Positions 1 to 13,000 of a stretch of DNA of 64,000 bases are shown piece after piece. Within the stretch, counting starts at the first letter, position 1; each line of letters starts with the position of its first letter. Both the position numbers and the translations under genes were made by a program. Origin of the DNA: Dallia pectoralis (lineage: Eukaryota; Chordata; Actinopteri; Esociformes; Umbridae); assembly GCA_029465975.1 (NCBI GenBank), contig CM055760.1:3468053-3532052 (forward strand). Reading direction: 5' to 3'. Below the pieces are notes generated by a model. It made no database searches and had not been told where the DNA came from. It saw nothing but the letters and a program-made list of their open reading frames with translations.

Positions 1-1510
1 AAAATGCCTTTAGATGAAGCATTTTCTATGGAAAATTAAATGGTGTGATTTAACTAGTGTGGTGTGTTTAAGGATTATCCAATGATAAATTAAAAAAACA
101 CTAATTTTAGTGCCTGTTGAGTCTCTATCTTAAATAATCCCCACAGGCCGCGTCCGAATGTGTAACATTTTCCATGCGTTCTGCTTCTATGGACCCAGGT
201 CAAAAAACGCACACTCTACTTAACAAGTAGCATGCCAATTTAGACAAACATATGGGTACAGTGCCCAATGAACTGGTTGACTACAATCTCTTCCAACCAA
301 TATTCTACATCTGAGTGCAAGCAAACAGAAAGTCAGCCGCGCACACACAAAATATATGCCCATAACTGGGCCAGCATGCACAAAACGCCATTGTTCTAAC
401 TGCTTACATTTTGAGTGATTTTACTTGGCTCAAACACTGACTAGGAATGACACTGGTTGTCTGCCTACCTTGAAAACACACTGGCTGCCAGTAATTACTA
501 TTGAAATCAGGGCTGTGAAGATAGGTAGCACATTAGGTTTACTAAAATGATCATAACGCATTGGATGAAGTCTCCGAAAATGCAATATGTCACTGACTGA
601 ACAATATCAAAGTAAAAGATGTAATATTGCTGATCAATGTCAAAGCTCACCTAACCGCCCTTTAGATCTTGATCTTCTTAGATCCAGGAGTAAGCCTATG
701 CTGTCTATTATTAAATACTGTCCAGCATAACTTAGTGTCTCACGAAATCTGACAGTAAGTATTTCTATGAAATCTATCACAAATGCAATAACATGCACTT
801 GCAGCATATGGGGTTAAGTGAGTAATTGTGCATTGATCACTGGCAGACTTGCCTTGAGATAAACCAAACATTGTGTTCACTAGTGACGTTGAGTGTTTGT
901 CAGGGGGTGTAAACACTTGTTTGGATGTGCACGTGGAGCATCCCCCACAGGGGAGCGACACATTGGAAGGGTTTTAACATATTCACCATACAATCATAAT
1001 TACATGAAGACCATGCAATACATCTTTTGATTGAACATGGTAGCAGTATTGTGTTTGCAATAACACCACAGGTCCTACCACATATATTATATACACAGAT
1101 ATCCATATCTGCATATCAACCACAAAACAAAACATGCATGAGAGGTTCTATTATTATGTTTCATTGCGATCTGCAAACATCTACACATATCGGAAATATG
1201 ACCACTAAGAATATGCAATTTCTTAGCCAACTCATGTGTTCAATGCATTGCATCATGCATCCATCTACTCAACTGCAAACATGCATTAACAGTAGATGCA
1301 TGATCCTAGACGGTAACAACATATAATAGCACATGAATATATGGGTCCTCACAGTGCCTGTCTCGGTTCTTGCGCAAGAACACTGTTGGCGGATTCCCTT
1401 CAAAACAGGAAGCTGGTCGACTGTTAGCAGCCTAGCGCCTAAACCCTCTGCACCGTAAACACACACCTAGCGACCGTTATGATGGTCAATATGGGACAGG
1501 AGACCTTTAC
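1..1510 (-). other. uhrf2 intron 1 (partial)
   Basis: This is non-coding sequence downstream of the exon 1 donor of uhrf2 on the minus strand. No exon, RNA gene or well-formed mobile element was recognised in it. The short open frames here are AT-rich and show no similarity I recognise. Confidence 0.6.
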
Positions 1511-1663
1511 CTGTTTGCCCCGATAGAATAAGCGTTGTTGTTCGGGGTTCACGTTGAAGATCGCCTGTATTTTCAGCCTCAGAGACTCTATTTTGGTCAG
1601 CCTGGACAGATCCTCAATGGTCCGCGTCTCCTTTCCGTCTATAGTCCGAATCTGAATCCACAT
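1511..1663 (-). CDS. uhrf2: uhrf2 first coding exon (ubiquitin-like domain), partial gene
   Basis: This exon encodes 51 residues, beginning [12 protein letters not shown] and ending QRLFYRGKQ, and is followed by a GT donor (CAAACAG then GTAAAG) in phase 0. UHRF proteins are nuclear E3 ubiquitin ligases that read methylated DNA and histone H3; they start with exactly this kind of ubiquitin-like domain (MWIQVRT...RLFYRGKQ). The start is the ATG at 1663, because homology begins there and the open frame upstream has no family similarity. The remaining exons lie to the left of the window. Some positions (SRLTK, KIQ) look like UHRF1 and others (RTIDG, TIED) like UHRF2. I choose uhrf2 because the neighbours kiaa2026, mlana and ermp1 match the human UHRF2 region on 9p24.1. 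Confidence 0.85.
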
Positions 1664-2000
1664 CTTTCCACCTCGGAGAGCCACCAAATAAGGTCGCAGA
1701 TATCTGATCACAACAAATACCGGGGGGCGTTTGGGGGGAAAGGGGGTTTAAAGTGAAGACGTTTAGCGCTCCATTAGACTTTTGCTCTGAAGGGGAGACT
1801 GAGTCTTGCAGGAGGAGGAGGAGGTGTCTCTCACATGGGTCACCGCGCCAAGCAAATCTCGCGAACACAAATCCTGTGCGATGTGCCGTTAAAGCGGCAG
1901 GGACTCTATTGTGGACATGTGGGAGTGATGACACATCTTGAATGCATATCTAAAAAAATTAAAAATAGTTTCAGATATTTTAAAATGATAAGAAAACAGG
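1664..2000 (-). promoter_or_regulatory. uhrf2 5' UTR and probable promoter
   Basis: This stretch lies directly upstream of the uhrf2 start codon on the minus strand and is richer in GC and CpG than its surroundings (for example around 1840-1865). On the minus strand CTTGGCGC (1845-1852) is one mismatch from an E2F site. UHRF genes are proliferation-linked, so this would fit, but a single site is weak evidence. No TATA box is evident. The transcription start cannot be placed. Confidence 0.35.
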
Positions 2001-5000
2001 TAGCCTATCCCAGGCAACGTCTTGAGATGCAAGGTACAAATTACATTTTAAAGATGATTTCTATGGAAGTCCATTCCTTTTCAGGACGGTTGAAAAAAAC
2101 AAGATCGAAAATGTTGACATTTCATTCTACGTACATATCTCGATATTGACTTATCTCAATTGGAGTTCAAACATGTATATATATATAGTGCAAGATATAG
2201 AGTGCAGAGGCCTACAAGTATCATGTTTTTAACTAATTGTTCGATTGAAATCCTGCTTACCTTGAAGTCCATTTCAGTCATGTTGACAAAGCTTCTGAGG
2301 AACATGCACCATTTTTAATTGGTTGAAATAAATTAAACACCTTGAACTGGGTAGAATAAAATCCCCCTCGAAAATGCAGGAATTTGTTACTGACGGAATG
2401 TCAGAAGAGCTGATGTGTGAATTGAACGTTCAAAACGCCCTGGTTACACAACAGGCGTGGGTTAGCCTACCTTACCTACCTAAGTCTTTTTATCCATATT
2501 GTCATTTATGAAACAAAATGAACAAATGTGTCAGCCATCAAGAATTGAATATCTACTGTTTGTGAGTGATGCATAAACGCTTCAGTTGGCATGACACTCA
2601 AGTAATAGCAGCATTAATTGATTTTAAAGGCGGCATTACTTAACAGTTGATGGAAACTCAGAACGGCCAATGGCTTTACAGTAGTATTCTGGTTCACCTC
2701 TGTTACAAATTAAAGCAGAATAGATTTTGTTATAGGAGTGTTTGCCACAGATCAACCCAAATAATTTCAAAGTGAAAAATGTAAAATCTGGAAATGTATC
2801 TAAATTAATACAGAATGAATAAAAACGCACTCACATTTCATGCAAAACATGCCAAAAAACTTGCCTTGAGAGCCTGAATGCATGTGAGATACTCCTGGAC
2901 CAAGTGTGATTAGATAAGATGCTTTGTGATGATCATTGGGGAAATCCCCAAAAAATCACTACGAACAAAAACAAATAAGTCTGGAAAAATGAACCAGCCT
3001 TAGAATGATAACACAGGGAGCCATGTTGTAAAAGTCTGTACACAACTCCTGGAAGATAAAAATGTCTGAGTTCCTTAATGGACAGGACAAAAGCAGATAT
3101 CTGTATTCCAGGTCATGTGAAATCCATAGACCAGGACCTAATTCCTTTATTTAAATTGACTGATTTCCTATATTAACGGAAATTAAAGCATGTTTGCGTT
3201 TATATTATTGCTCAATATACTTATACATTTGTGGATTTACATGAACCTGTGGTGTATTGGTAGCACTCCTATCAATACCTCCTCACATTGGAGTCCAACT
3301 GCCCGTTCCAACCCATCGATTGGTAAATCCCCTCTGTCTTTCTCTAACTGTCTAGAAATAACAAAATTAATGGTGCCCATTGAACATATTTACATATACA
3401 ATCCTGGCCTCCTAATCTAGGGGCATTAGTCTGTTCAAATCCAGTAAGACTGAGGTGTTTTATTATGGAGACCGCAGGTGCCTGAATAGGCTTGTTTTAA
3501 ACTGGTTGAAAGTTGATTAATTTTTTTTGGAACTGGGCAGCCTTCCACGTACTAGCTATGCACCTCGCTCAAAGGTCTGGGCCAAAGTTGGCTAAAAACC
3601 AGATGTAGGTGATTATAATGTGGACCTATGAGTAGGATTGTGTTTCACTGCTTTAGAAAAAATTGTTTCCGCAATTGTTACACAATTACACAAATATTTT
3701 ATTCTTATTATATTTTCAAACAGATCTATATTCTAGAGACCATGACAAAGCTGCACAGCTACAGTAAGTGCTGAATGCCAACAGCGCCCCCCAATCATTG
3801 CTATTTTTATGCATTCATGTGACATTTCCAATTTTAACTTGGGTTTGGTCAAAAACAACTTAATCATACCTTACCTGTGGTATGATATGGACCAGAAGTT
3901 TCGATCCACCCGAATAGCTAAGAAATTCTAGACTTTATGCAAATAACTTGAACACAGACTGGGAATTAACATACCTTTAAAAAATTGTAAAAAGAGTTTT
4001 CAAGCTCATTGTGTTAAACTTAAAACTGTTAGTATTTACACAGTAATTACATGCTTAATGTGTCTGTTTGGGTTAGTGCCTGTGTGCCTAGTTGAGTCAG
4101 TGCAGGTGGTTCAACCAGGGAAATGCAATTTGCTTGCATAAGTATTCAACCCCATACACAACAATATTTAGTAGAGCTGTCGTTCACTACAATGACAACT
4201 TTAGGCGTTTGTACAGTTTGAATAAATTGGCCCTATTATCCCTGGCAGGTTGTCAGTGTCTGGGAGTTCGTATGTATCTTCCATCTCATGATTATTGATT
4301 CAGCTTTGCTCTTTGGATATTCAAACATGATATTATTGAGATGTGTATGACCTAATACATTCATTTTGTCTCCAGATTCATGTCTGTCTGTCTGTCCGTC
4401 CGATGATACTGGATTCCGATGCTAAGGTAATTGCGTCCTGATTTCGGTGATTCCTGGGAGCTCTCCAGTACTGCAGTAGAGTACTTCTCAAACAAAACCA
4501 ATGATATTACGATCATATATTTAGAGATTAAGTGTTTAAAAAATATATATCAAACTTAACACTTCAACTGTGCCTTTGTAATTCAGTAACATGAGTAAAT
4601 TTGACAAAACTTTTGTAAGGTACTGCATATAAAGGGACAGCAAACCAAATAATAAAATCAATCCTGAAAACATGCACTTTTGTAATACTCTTAGCAGAAA
4701 CAGAAGATTAATCTTTTATGTAATCTCTCTTTATCCGGGTGAAAGGATCCATATGCCGGCTGAAATTCATGCAGTTCACTGACTGCTGTTGTTAGGAATA
4801 TATTTTGCTTATTAATTATGAATGTTATTAATGATTGATTTCTGAATTAATTTGTAAACATCAATTAACTTGAGACACAACCAGTTTGTAAGATTGTCTG
4901 AGAACCTTAAATACTTTATATCTACATATTATTTATTAATAAGTATTACTATTCAGTCAAAAAGTGTCATTAAATATCTTTTAAATATTTTCTCTCAAAC

Positions 5001-6235
5001 CTGTCTGTTTGCAATACACACACACATGTGTTTAATATTTTATGTTTTTTAAAAGGTATCACATTAAATGGGTTCAGGACAGTGCTTCTCAGGCAAATAA
5101 ATGTGCCTTTTGGTATGTCACTTTGGTGCCACTATAGAGAACACCTGTCAATCACGTCGGTGAAAACTAATACAGATGGGTAACGGACAGTCCGGTCCTA
5201 TAAAAATGCAGCGTTGCATATATCTGCATTTACTTTACCCACTCGTTTACATCCAATGTCAAGTCTGTTTTTCCCCTAGGTGTTGTTATTTAGTTTGTCA
5301 CTGTAGAGTTGTGTAATGTGGTCCATTGCTGTTCAAAACCAGGTTCTGTGCCTTCTCTGCTCGATGCTGTTAAGTTCTCTACATCGCTCATGATGGTTCA
5401 ACCTCGCTTTTAATTATATCCGGGCATGTTTTGTGGTGTCTTCGGCTTGGAATGTGCTTCTGCCATTTTGTGGTTTCTGGAGTTCCTATTCCTGACTGGT
5501 TATTCTTCAGCAGTTCGTCACAGGCTCTTTTGTTAGGCTGGTTTGTTGGCTCCGTCTGCTTGGGTGGCCTCAGTAAGCAGAAAGGAGGCTCAGTAAGACC
5601 TGTGCCTCTGGTGTGAATCTTGTAGATTGTTTTGTCCATCACTGTACCGAAAACTGACGATAGTTTAAGCAAGGTTTGCCATTCTCTCTCACGTTTATTG
5701 ATTTGCTGTTTTCTGCTCCCCTGTCCACCAATCAGCTGAACGGGCTCAACTTCTTTCAGTTGGAGCTAGTGATTATGGAAAAACCTCCATTGCCTACACG
5801 GTCGGTGCTAGCTGTTACAAGCTGTTTGGAGTATAATCGTTCTTGATCACCTCGTCCTATTTTGCTTGCTTTGGAACAGCTACATCGCTCTCTTGGATAT
5901 TAGACAACTTGGTTCAGAGAGCCTTTTCCGATGGCTACCAATTACTTACCATAATTAGTCACATTGACTTCCACTGACATCATCTTCTCCAGTCGGGTCA
6001 CTGGATATCTCTGAGAAAGCATTTGGGGATGGTTTTCTGGCTATTGTTTTCTGTATAGCAACGCTTTTGGTCTTTGTCACGTCATCTTGACTCTGAAAAA
6101 AGGTGTTTGTTGGAAGGGCCAACTTCCCACACGTAGTTCTATAGCCTTGTGTTGGTTAAACATGGCTATGCAGGAAGCTCAGTGTGTGCACAAAGCCCAG
6201 AGAGTTGAACCTGTGTTCTGGACCCAGTATAGATG
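2001..6235. other. Intergenic, no gene seen (uhrf2-kiaa2026 spacer, left part)
   Basis: No exon with recognisable homology was found on either strand. The human interval between UHRF2 and KIAA2026 contains RANBP6, IL33 and TPD52L3; nothing resembling them is present. A SINE-like segment sits near 3245-3460. A minus-strand open frame of 94 codons at 5388-5672 has no similarity I recognise and is probably chance or a degraded element. Confidence 0.5.
3245..3460 (+). repeat. Possible tRNA-derived SINE
   Basis: An A-box-like TGGTGTATTGG near 3250 and a B-box-like TGTTCAAATCC near 3433 have the composition of RNA polymerase III promoter elements, each with one mismatch to the consensus. They are about 180 bp apart, further than in a tRNA, so an insertion or chance similarity is possible. 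Confidence 0.3.
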
Positions 6236-6627
6236 TGTCATGGTTTCGCAGGTGTAGTGCCGTAGAAAGCCAGGCAGAGCAAGATATCCACGTTCGGAAT
6301 AACGTTTAATTACACAAACTAACACAACCAACTAACACGAACGGAAAACTATACATGAGATGACAGAAAAGCGCGCTTACATAAAGCGATTTAAAACTCC
6401 TACTATCAACAACTTGAGACCATTCACTCACCCACATAACGACACTTAACGTAAATCAACAACGAGCACATGTGAACCTAACCAGGGACCTTAACTAGCC
6501 CGCTGATTAACAAAACTATGCCCGGTGCTTAGCTAAACCCAAAACAGATGGGCTCTTAATTAACACAATACACAGTAGTGTTCCCCCTTAACACCCTGTG
6601 TACAACACAGCTCACCCATATGTGACA
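6236..6627 (-). mobile_element. Solo-LTR-like repeat, copy 1
   Basis: On the minus strand this 392-bp block begins TGTCACATATGGG and ends CCATGACA, as LTRs do (TG...CA with short inverted termini). Flanking pentamers AGATG and GGATG match at 4 of 5 positions, as expected of an old 5-bp target-site duplication. A related block with similar ends lies at 25372-25757. The two share the stretch around AACACCCTGTG and ACAACACAGCTCACC and the segment GATTAAC...CTATGCCCGGTGC. No internal retroelement coding sequence adjoins it, hence a solo LTR. Confidence 0.6.
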
Positions 6628-7890
6628 GGATGTTTGTCTCCGGTCACAGCCTGCTTTTGTCAGTGACTCCCTTTATCAGTCCTATTCGTTTGGCCTCTGG
6701 TCAGAGGATGGACGTTTTCCCCTGGGACTTTCCGTTATGCGTGCCTCCCACTGACGTTGTTGTGACGATTTCTGCTGCTTGGACTCTCTCCAAGGTCCTT
6801 CTTTGCGTATAAGTATTATTGCTTTGACACTTGGTGCCGAGGCTGGGGTGTTCCTGTGCTGGCTTTTCTACAAAAGTTTTGGGGTGAGGCGTTTTTTCCC
6901 AATATTGCTTAAGTCTGGCAGCCTTCTTGGCATGTCATGTGAGAAATGTTGTGGCAAGTTAAGGTTGAGTGCTCTCCCATTTAACATTTTCTGGGTTGCT
7001 GTACGCCTGCAGTTCTCTTGGTGCCATATATGCACATGCCAATTTATCAAGAAAGAATAACTCATTTTTTACAAATCCCTGTAGACATGTGTCTATGGTT
7101 TTTTGCACCACTGAACTCACGAAAGTTCATTTGTCTTTTTGGGGGTTTTAGGCACTGCGACTCTGCTATAATATCCCTCTCTGTTTAATTCACATCAGAC
7201 TGTTCTTGCTGACACAGTCTGATCACATCCTGCATTGACTTTCTCAGTCACCTGGGAGAGTTGCTCTTTAGTTTTTCCCGAAATATCACTGTAATGCACA
7301 AGCATCGAGGTCATCGAATACGCACTTTTGACCACAATTTAAGACCCTATTAACTCATTTACGCCTGTGTTGAAGCATGTGCATTTGTTATGATGCTCCG
7401 CCTATTTATTAAAAATGTGTAATTTGTCAACCGTCTGTTTAGGTGGGGTGAAGAACTCATGTCTTCACCGCGTGTTTCCCGGTTTCCTTTCCACCGTGAA
7501 CGCAGCCCTCGACTCATTTCATTGTCTTGTGTAGTCACTTACACCAGGTCCCTGTGTCTAATTAGTAAGTGTATCAGTGTCTCTTGTTGCATGTTACATC
7601 TTATTAGGTTGATGAGGTTGATGAGTGTTGGTTCTTTACGTATAGCTGTTTGTTTTGTTATTTACTATGTTGCTAGTTAGGGAAATGTAATTTTATTGAG
7701 TCTACATCTGGTTATCCGTTCGCTGTGTCTGTTTCTATGATTAAAAACAAATCGAACGAGTACATGCTATGTGTTTGGTTCCTCAGACTACACTACACCG
7801 ATGAATGGTGACACATTTGTACATACCAATAGTATTTCAAATAAATATAAATGCTGGCACAACAAAGTAATTTATGTCTGACCGGTTTTA
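6628..7890. other. Unresolved intergenic stretch, possibly transposon-derived
   Basis: The sequence is pyrimidine-rich on the plus strand and has several short open frames without recognisable similarity. It lies next to a solo LTR and may be old retroelement material, but no motif allows a family to be named. Confidence 0.3.
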
Positions 7891-8126
7891 ATATGACTAG
7901 TGGCCTAGTGGCTCGGTAATATGACTTGGAAGGTCCCTGGTTCTAATCCCCCCAACCGCCAAGGCGAAAAAACCTTAGTTGTTCTGTCCTGGAGCAAGAC
8001 ACTTAACCCTAATTGCTCCCCGGGCGCCGTTGACGTGGAAGTCAAATCAGGAAATTGATTAGGGCTGCCCCCTGCTCCTCAGGGTTGGGTAAAATGCAGA
8101 GAACACATTTCAGTATATTCCTCTTA
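7891..8126 (+). mobile_element. tRNA-derived SINE
   Basis: The head carries TGGCCTAGTGG (near 7900), a full match to the pol III A-box consensus TRGYNNARNNG. About 40 bp downstream is GGTTCTAATCC, one mismatch from the B box. The body continues with GACACTTAACCC, TTGCTCCCCGGGCGCC, CCCCTGCTCCTCAGGG and GTAAAATGCAGAGAACACAT, the body and tail of a SINE family widespread in teleosts. It is inserted upstream of kiaa2026. Confidence 0.75.
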
Positions 8127-10071
8127 TAAATTTAGCCACAGGCGGCAGGTTTACACACCGTCAAAAGTATGATATTGTTTCCATGAACTGATCTTTCGGC
8201 CAACTTAATTTAAAGACATTTTCCAAAGCTGAGCTGCTTAGTGTGTTAAACTTATTAGTGAAAAGGGTTAGGCTTAAGGTGCCAAAAAAGTAATTTGGCT
8301 CTACTACTACATGGGTCTCTACTGACATCTAGAGGTTGGACCAAGTTAAACACCAGGGTACGTTTGGAAATACAGATTAAGCGTAGATTGAAACATCAAG
8401 ATCAATGGAGACTCAATTGACCTTGGCTTTTTAAAGTCCCAGGATAGGCTTAACGTGTCTGCGAAATAGAGAGAAGAATGTAATATTTATCCCACCAAAA
8501 AATGTCTTACTTCCTAAACGTTTTGTGAAGCAGTTAGTAGGTCCCTAACTAATACATGACTGGTCAACTCGAAGCCAGTCTCACATGAAGTGTAACATCC
8601 ACTCTGACATGCTTTATATATTGCTGTTTTAAAAGTCTGACAAAATGTGAACAAGATTTAAAATGAGGCTCAACATTTACATTAGATATATATATATATA
8701 TATACACCGGTAAACGTTCATATCAATGTTATGAATATTAAATAAAGTGTGACTCACGACTACGTCAGGTTGAATGTAAGGCAGCACAACAACACGCACT
8801 GTGGAGGATGTGGAGATACGTTAAGGGAATATATTGAGCTAGCAGGAGTTTAGCACTAGTGTGTAACCGAATCACTAGATAGTTACCTAACTTTACACCA
8901 GGCAAATTAGTTCACTGACTTATCATGAAATTATGCAGCTTCTTTTTATATTATTTTATTTCTAAAATGCTCCAGACACGTTCATTTAAATGCATTTCAC
9001 GATTACTAAACTGACGTTGGCTAGCGAAATAAATAGAAACCTGGATGAATTCGCGACACTTCTCGTCAGTGTAGGTAGACGTGTTTCGTTGGTTCATGGT
9101 AGCACGGAGTCATTGCTTTGTTGATGTCTGTAAATCCCAGTATTATTCTCCCTGTTACCGTTGTTTCAGAGGGGTGCCGACACACAGGCCTCAGACTGGA
9201 AACAATGAGCTTGGGTAGGCTGTGTGAAGCCAGGCACAGCATCATTCCATGTACAACACCAGCTAGCTAGTTGGCTTTAGCTTGTGTAGCTAACACAAGT
9301 TGCCTGTATATCGGAGCCGAGCTGAAAGATCTGACTGTTGAGGTATGACTTGTGAATGGCATGTCGTTGTAAGTGAGCTTAGCTTAGTAAGTACTATTTC
9401 TTGAATCTGTACACGTGAACGGTAACTAAATAAGCAAATGGAAACCATTAGTTCGCTAGCGTTAGCTAAATGTAGCACATTTGGAACTACAAGTCCTGTT
9501 TAGCTTTAGCTTTACCGATTAGCCACTGATTGAACTTGGCAACTATTTACCCTGTAAATGGCTCGCTTTAATGCATTCATATGGATCGAATTACTAAGAT
9601 CCGCCTAATTGCTGGTCGTTGAATAATGAATTATTACATTAACCATAGTTAATTAAAGCAGATACAGATTTATGCGGCATGGGTCGTCTAGCTACTAACT
9701 AACTAATATCGGAGTCTCCAGTTGACAGTCAGTCGGCTAACTAGTCTCCAGTTGACAGTCAGTCGGCTAACTAGTTATCACTGTATAGTCAACTGAACTT
9801 GTCTGACGAGTCAAAACAAAGCTAGAGTAATGTTAGATAGAATAGTTATGTAACTATTTGACCCTTATTTGTGGGATATTGCACTGCCAGTTGTGTGAGT
9901 TTTTTTTGGAGTAAAAGATAGTAACTAAGCGCGGGTCCTATAGTATTTTATTGTTGCGGTCAGCTAGTAAGATCACCACGTAAGTGGTTAGCAAGTAAGA
10001 TCATATAAAAGTGGTCAGCTGGCTAGTTGGTAGATGGCTACATCCCATTGAAATTAAGGGGAACCACCAAC
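8127..10071 (+). promoter_or_regulatory. kiaa2026 upstream region, 5' UTR and probable promoter
   Basis: There is no coding exon here. A (TA)n run lies at about 8686-8705. A 30-bp perfect tandem duplication lies at 9713-9772. A donor-like GAG/GTATGA near 9341 could close a non-coding first exon. A minimal upstream open frame (MATSH, start near 10033) precedes the main start. The main ATG at 10072 has A at -3, and an in-frame TAG at 10024-10026 bounds it upstream. The transcription start itself cannot be read. Confidence 0.4.
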
Positions 10072-13000
10072 ATGAAAGTGCAAACTGAGACCTGTAACCC
10101 ATCCAAGGTGCCACAAAACGACACAAATGAGGAGCAAGACATGTCAGACGAAAAGGACAGCCACACCAGTAATTTATTTTTTCTCAACCGAGACAGTCAG
10201 AAAAAACGACCGTGTGCAGGATCTCAGCAGCAGAACATTAGCATTGTGTCATCGGACTCAAAATGGCATAGCACTGATTGCAACAGCCTAGGCACTGAAG
10301 AACTCCTCAACGGAACCTCCCTTGAAAATGTCCATATACTTGCCCACAGCAGTTTTACCCAGGCTCTTGCACTTACAAATGGGGTGCCTGATATCTCAAA
10401 TGAACTGTCATTCCCTGAGGTCTGCATTCCTACCACAGTTACTGTTGAAGAGGACCTTAGCTATGAGTTACAGCAAGCCTATAGGATCTTTAACAGCTTT
10501 CTTCTGGAAAAGCACAAAGGCATTACGACTCCCTTCTTGCATCCGATTGGCCTCATTGACCACACTGACCGGTCAGGGGGTCTCCTTAAGCAGTCCATGT
10601 GTTTCAGAAGGATGGGGGAGAAGTTTGTTAGCCGGGAGTATGACACCGTCACAGAGTTTGTAGCCGATTTCCGGCTGATGCTGGAGAACTGCTATCGGTA
10701 CCATGGGGTCGACCACTGGATTTCAAAACAGGCGCAGAAATTGGAAATGATGCTTGAGCAGAAGTTAACACTGCTGTCGAGGTTAGCAAGCGCCAGCAGA
10801 ACATACAACCACACATTCATGAATTTATTGGAAATACTTACGTTATTCTATTAATTCAGCATATACGTTCAACTATATTCATTCCTTAATCACTTGCTGC
10901 TATGGTTAGAATGAACTCTATAATAATATGAAAAGTATACAAGTTATTGCAGAATCAAACATTTGATATCATAAAGCCATGATCTATAAAACCACTATGA
11001 TCCTAATTCTCTGCCACTTTGTTTGTATCCAACTGCTCAACAAGGACACTGAGAGAGAAGACATCGCTGGCAGTGACCTCGAAAGGGCGTTTTGGGACTG
11101 AGGATGAAAAAGGGCCTGTGGGCACCTCAACCAGACGGAGATCTGTGCCTCGCAGCCTGGCCACTATAACAGTGGGGGGAAATGAGTCTATCATGGTCCA
11201 GGCACTTAGGCTGGAAGAGCAGCAGAGAGTCAAGGAGGAGAAGAGGTAGGATGTGGGTGTAATGCACGCCCGAGGACAGATGCCTGGGGCTAAGCACGAC
11301 AATGCCCATTTTGGCGTTTCTAAATCCATGTTCAGATAAAATAGTATAATAATAATAAAAAGTTCTGTGGACTACATATACTTGCAAGATTACAAATGTT
11401 GTGCTGAAAATGTGGCTGTGATTCATGTGTGACTCGCTGTAAAATTGTATATCTACTTAATAGACTCATGCTTCACTTTTGTTTAAACCATAAATCAGGC
11501 AGCGGGAGCTGGAGAAGAAGGAGGCGGAGGAGACGTCGGCCAAGGAGGTGGAGGAGTGGGAGCACAGTCTTCTCTCACAGGCCTCAGAGACCCCGGTGGC
11601 GACCTTGTGGGAGCTCCCTGCAATCGGTCACTTCCTCTGCCTGGCTCAGGCTGCTCTAAACCTCCCAGAGATTGTGTTCTTCGAACTGGAACGGTGTCTC
11701 CTCATGCCACGCTGCAACGTCTTCCTATCAAAGGTCATGAGTTCACTCCTTTGCTCGCCCCAGAGGAGGGGCACGCTCCACCGCCGCCCAGCCCTTACAT
11801 ACCGTCGCTGGGAGTCCGAGCTTCGTAAGCGCGTGCAAGGCTGGTACTACTCCATGGGTACTGCGGAAGACCAGGGGTGGATGGCTGAGCAGCTAGGCCT
11901 CTCCCATCAGTTCTTTAGGACAGTTGGGGAAGTTAACCCCTTGGAGAACGACCCTTTCCATCTCTTACCCTTCATCAAGCGCGTGTGGCTTTTCAAAGGC
12001 TTGTGTGACAACGTTTATGAGACCCAGAAGGACGTGCAGGACGCCGTGCTGGGCCAGCCCATTCACGAGTGCAGAGAGTCCATCCTTGGCTACGATGGGG
12101 ATGACAACGCCTACATCCACTTCCCACACTTCTGCGGGGCGGACCTGCGCATCTACTGCCAGAGTGCCAGCTTAGCTCCTGAATATCCCCTACCTGTGGT
12201 CTGGGTCAAACGGGTAGAGCCCGACGTGGGAGTCTCGGAATACTCGGTCGAGCAGAAGAACTCTGGGTATCTGGCTTCCATTGGGAGGAAGGTGTATGAG
12301 GAGAAGCCAAGTTGCAGGAGACTTAGTGATGGTGGGTTTAAAGGGGAAAACTGGGGCTCGGGAATAAGGGATGGGCGGTGTCACACATGGGGAAGAAAGG
12401 AGGAAGAGGACTCTTCAGTTTCTGAAGAAGATGAGCACCAGCATAAGAAGGACAGCAAGCGTAATGACAACCAACTAGTTGGCTGTACGGCTCTCCGGTC
12501 AAAGATCAAAGACTATGTGGAAAGCGGGAGTGTGAAGGAAGAGCCGCGTGAGGAGGAAATCCATCGCCATCAACTGCAGGTGAAACAGGAAGAGGGGTTT
12601 GACACCTCAGAGTGGCCGTCTAAGTCACGGGAGGCGCACCTGAATGTTGGGGAGCCACACCTGAATGTTGGGGAGCCGCACCTGAATGCTGGGGAGCCGC
12701 ACCTGAATGTTGGGGAGCCGCACCTGAATGTTGGGGAGCCGCACCTGAATGCTGGGGAGCCGCACCTAAATGTTGGGGAGGCGCAACTGAATGTTGGGGA
12801 GGCGCACCTGAATGTTGGGGAGGCGCACCTGAATGTTGGGGAGGCGCACCTGAGTGTTGGGGAGCCGCACCTGAATGTTGGGGAGCCGCACCTAAATGTT
12901 GGGGAGCCGCACCTGAATGTTGGGGAGCCGCACCTGAATGTTGGGGAGCCGCACCTGAATGTTGGGGAGCCGCACCTGAATGTTGGGGAGCCGCACCTGA

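Noticed and set aside
5388..5672. 94-codon minus-strand open frame in the uhrf2-kiaa2026 spacer
   Set aside because: Basic and Pro-rich but with no recognisable domain, splice sites or neighbours to support it.
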